A program made the position numbers and the translations under genes. Below the pieces are notes generated by a model, which worked only from the letters and a program-made list of their open reading frames with translations, ran no database searches and was not told the DNA's origin. A stretch of 64,000 nucleotides of DNA from Actinomycetes bacterium. Its GTDB lineage: Bacteria > Actinomycetota > Acidimicrobiia > IMCC26256 > JANYLB01. Within the stretch, counting starts at the first letter, position 1; each line of letters begins with the position of its first letter. Location: the NCBI GenBank assembly GCA_025363815.1, contig JANYLB010000026.1:62001-126000 (forward strand). Direction: 5' to 3'. Of this stretch, positions 61,639 through 64,000 are shown piece by piece.

Positions 61639-62688
61639 ATGGCCGACGACCTAGACGGCATCGATCTCGACAGGCTTCGCCCGTACTTCGCCCGGCACGT
61701 CCCCGGCGCCACCGACCGTCCGCTCACCGCGGAGTTGATCGCAGGCGGGCGGTCGAACCTCACCTACGGCGTCTCCGACGGCGAGCACGAGTGGGTCTTG
61801 CGCCGGCCGCCGCTCGGTCACATCTTGCCCACCGCACACGACATGGGTCGAGAGTTCCGGGTGCTCGACGCCCTCGCGCAGACCGACGTTCCCGTGCCCC
61901 GGGTGTTCGCGTTCTGCGACGACCCCGAGGTGAACGGCTCGTCGTTCTACGTCATGGAACGGGTCGACGGCGTGATCCTGCGCGACAGCACCGGCATCGC
62001 CGCGCTTAGCCCTGACGCGGCCCGGGCCTGCTCAGAGGAGCTGGTCGACGTGCTCGCGAGCATCCACGCTGTCGACTACGAAGCCGTCGGGCTCGGTGAG
62101 TTCGGCCGACCGGAAGGTTTCCTGGAACGCCAGATCCGACGTTGGGGCGAGCAATGGGAGCGCTCGAAGACGCGCGACCAGCGTGGCGTTGACGAGCTTG
62201 GCCGACGTTTGCAGGCCGCGCTCCCCAAGTCGGGATCTCCCTCGATCGTGCATGGTGACTATCGGCTCGACAACACGATGCTCGCACCCGATGATCTCGG
62301 CACCGTTGTCGCAGTGCTCGACTGGGAGATGTCGACCCTCGGCGACCCGCTCGCCGACCTCGGACTGTTTCTCTTGTACTGGGGCAGCCCCGATGCCCAG
62401 AACGTCGCGACCGGTGAACCCATGGGCACGCGTCCCGGGTTCCTGTCCCGCGACGAGGTCGTCGCGCGCTACGCCGCACGCAGCGGCCGAAACGTCGACC
62501 AACTCGACTGGTACCTCGTCTTCGCGTCCTACAAGCTCGCGATCATCGTCGAAGGCATCAACGCGCGAATCCGGATGGGCAATACGCTGGGTGAGGGCTA
62601 CACCGAGTCCGACGCGCTCGTGACCGCGCTGATCGAAGGCGCGCTTGACGAGGCAAACCGGTCGTCGATCCGGGCGCTGCAAGGCTGA
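61639..62688 (+). CDS. Aminoglycoside-phosphotransferase-like kinase (ACAD10-type)
   Basis: A 349-residue kinase-fold protein. GGRSNLTYGVSDGEHEWVLRRPPLG is the ATP loop and Lys-type region, IVHGDYRLDNTML the catalytic loop (HGDxxxxN) and VLDWEMSTLGDPLADLG the metal motif (D-W-E). It resembles the N-terminal domain of ACAD10/11 and actinobacterial phosphotransferases of acyl or alcohol substrates. The ATG at 61639 has an AGGGA site. PAC2 follows 28 bases later. Confidence 0.9.
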   Translation: MADDLDGIDLDRLRPYFARHVPGATDRPLTAELIAGGRSNLTYGVSDGEHEWVLRRPPLGHILPTAHDMGREFRVLDALAQTDVPVPRVFAFCDDPEVNGSSFYVMERVDGVILRDSTGIAALSPDAARACSEELVDVLASIHAVDYEAVGLGEFGRPEGFLERQIRRWGEQWERSKTRDQRGVDELGRRLQAALPKSGSPSIVHGDYRLDNTMLAPDDLGTVVAVLDWEMSTLGDPLADLGLFLLYWGSPDAQNVATGEPMGTRPGFLSRDEVVARYAARSGRNVDQLDWYLVFASYKLAIIVEGINARIRMGNTLGEGYTESDALVTALIEGALDEANRSSIRALQG

Positions 62689-62716
62689 CGGGCTCGCTCG
62701 GTACCATCTCGGTGCC

Positions 62717-63592
62717 GTGAACACCGAACTGATCTGGGAAAACCACCCCAAGTTGCATCGCCCCGTCCTCGTGGCCGGATTCAAGGGCTGGAACGACGCC
62801 GCCGACTCGGCTTCCGCCGCCGTCGACTGGCTGGCGACGAACCTCGCGGGTCGGCCTTTCGCTCACATCGATCCCGAGCGGTACTACGACTTCCAGACGA
62901 CTCGACCGCACGTGTCGGTGCGCGACGGCGTGACCGAGCGGATCACCTGGCCCACCAATGAATTCTCGGCAGCAACCGGTACGACCTCTAACCACGACTT
63001 CATCATTCTGCGCGGCGTCGAGCCGCACTTCGGATGGAAAACCTTCTGCGAGGCGGTGGTACTCGTCGCGCGAGCAAACGCATGTGAGCTCGTAGTGACT
63101 TTTGGCGCTCTTCTCGCCGATGTGCCGCACACCCGCATTCCCACGATCACGGGTACCGCCACCGATCCCGACCTCATCGCCCGGCTCGGACTCGAACGAT
63201 CGCGCTACGAGGGACCAACCGGGATCGTCGGCGTGCTGCACGACGTGTGCGCACGCGCCGGTCTCGTGTCGGCCTCCCTGTGGGCCCCCGTGCCACACTA
63301 TGTCGCCTCGGCTCCCGATCCGATGGCCAGTCGTGAGCTCGTGTCACGGTTCGCACAGCTAACCGGCCTCGACATCGATCTCACCGAGCTCGACCTTGCA
63401 GCAGAGGGTTGGCGCAACCGCGTAAGCGCGGCGGTCGTCGGCGACTCCGACACCGCGGCCTACGTCGAGGAGCTCGAGGGTCGCTTCGACGCCGAGATTT
63501 CCGAGCCCGGCCTGGGGAACCTGCCGACAGGTGACGATCTCGCCGCCGAGCTGGAGCGCTACCTACGCGAGCAACGCGACGACGAGAAGTAG
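62717..63592 (+). CDS. PAC2 family protein
   Basis: A 291-residue protein of the PAC2 (proteasome assembly chaperone 2-like) family, an actinobacterial/archaeal group. It opens with VLVAGFKGWNDAADSASAAV and has FIILRGVEPHFGWKTFCEAVV and FGALLADVPHTRI. In mycobacteria, PAC2-type proteins occur near proteasome-related genes, though none is visible here. The GTG at 62717 gives the family-like start. Confidence 0.9.
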   Translation: MNTELIWENHPKLHRPVLVAGFKGWNDAADSASAAVDWLATNLAGRPFAHIDPERYYDFQTTRPHVSVRDGVTERITWPTNEFSAATGTTSNHDFIILRGVEPHFGWKTFCEAVVLVARANACELVVTFGALLADVPHTRIPTITGTATDPDLIARLGLERSRYEGPTGIVGVLHDVCARAGLVSASLWAPVPHYVASAPDPMASRELVSRFAQLTGLDIDLTELDLAAEGWRNRVSAAVVGDSDTAAYVEELEGRFDAEISEPGLGNLPTGDDLAAELERYLREQRDDEK

Positions 63593-63628
63593 GCCGTGCG
63601 CACCAACGAACCTGGAGATCCGGGCCGC

Positions 63629-64000
63629 TCAGGTCAGGAACTCTTGCGCGAGCGCGATCCAGAGCTCAGTCGAGAGCCGCAACGACTCCTGATCAACGCG
63701 TTCGTCGTTGCCGTGGAACATCGAGGCGTAGTCCTCGAACTTCAGGCGTTCGCTGAACAGCCCGAAGCCATAGCCGACCGATCCGGCGCGCCGAAAGTAC
63801 CGGTTGTCGGTGCCGCCGACCATCATGAACGGCACCAGCGCGGAATTCTCGCAGAGCCGGCCGGTGACCCGCGACATCGCGTCCCAGAGCGGGGTGTCGG
63901 TGTCGGACCTCGTCGACGGGTCATCGTTCGACCAGATGTCGACGCGATCCGCGAGATCGCCGATCGCCTCGACGATCATCGCGTGTACCTCGTCACCCGG
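63629..64000 (-). CDS. M20-type peptidase, C-terminal end (cut by the window edge)
   Basis: The last 123 residues of a metallopeptidase of the M20 family. Visible parts are PFMMVGGTDNRYFRRAGSVGYGF, a metal-site region with the GGTDxRxF motif, and FHGNDERVDQESL with the HGxxE ligand pair. The N-terminal two thirds lie beyond base 64000. It would cleave small peptides or acylated amino acids. Confidence 0.86.
   Translation of the reverse strand, partial: PGDEVHAMIVEAIGDLADRVDIWSNDDPSTRSDTDTPLWDAMSRVTGRLCENSALVPFMMVGGTDNRYFRRAGSVGYGFGLFSERLKFEDYASMFHGNDERVDQESLRLSTELWIALAQEFLT

Overview
The window is 64 kb of a high-GC actinobacterial chromosome, probably from the class Acidimicrobiia. The phylum is supported by a WhiB regulator, a SARP/BTAD activator, an MprA/MprB-like two-component pair, and two tiny ribosomal proteins described from mycobacterial ribosomes: bS22 at 941-1042 and bL37 at 7734-7820. 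The class is an inference from gene order and general sequence character and was not tested. Genes are tightly packed. Four-base start/stop overlaps are frequent, and three convergent pairs share their stop codons.

Left part (1-9.8 kb): a housekeeping block on the minus strand with metG, tatD, rsmA, ispE, tRNA-Gln and glmU (cut by the window edge), then rsmI, a DUF192 gene and a YchF-like protein that has lost its nucleotide-binding motifs. A small operon of an Rrf2 regulator, an SDR epimerase and a membrane protein follows, with a perfect inverted repeat abutting the regulator's start codon.

9.9-20.9 kb: a sulfite-oxidase-type molybdoenzyme with its cytochrome b partner, serC, a cNMP-binding protein, an Asp-type alpha/beta hydrolase, a membrane protein with a His-rich linker, PIG-L and NodB deacetylases, and the two-component pair. 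From 20.9 to 25.4 kb lies one very large secreted protein (1,478 aa) with an N,N-dimethylformamidase-like domain and repeated Ig/DUF4082 modules, part of which looks recently duplicated.

25.5-40.2 kb: HhH-GPD repair protein, TerC, a universal stress protein with its middle deleted, several alpha/beta hydrolases, and leuA with a complete leucine attenuator (a leader peptide with four consecutive Leu codons plus a terminator). Next come a broken cytochrome P450, nitronate monooxygenase, and a SARP regulator divergent from a CoA-transferase with heptamer-type direct repeats between them, then a Gfo/Idh oxidoreductase and an EamA transporter.

40.3-45.5 kb: an accessory-looking segment between a tRNA/tmRNA 3'-end-like remnant and tRNA-Ala. 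It carries VOC and MarR genes, a Fic protein, a RelE/Phd pair, a decayed HigB/HigA pair and a two-gene operon that looks like an undescribed toxin-antitoxin system.

45.7-64 kb: molybdenum cofactor genes moaC, moaA and moeA (which would serve the molybdoenzyme at 10.5 kb), galU, plsY, an FmdB-type zinc-ribbon gene behind a perfect CIRCE (HrcA) operator, a CpaB-like SAF protein, a HAD hydrolase, the TldD/TldE protease pair, a flippase-like and PAP2 membrane pair, LysR, WhiB, a phosphotransferase, a PAC2 protein and the end of an M20 peptidase. No insertion sequence, prophage, CRISPR array or rRNA gene was found.
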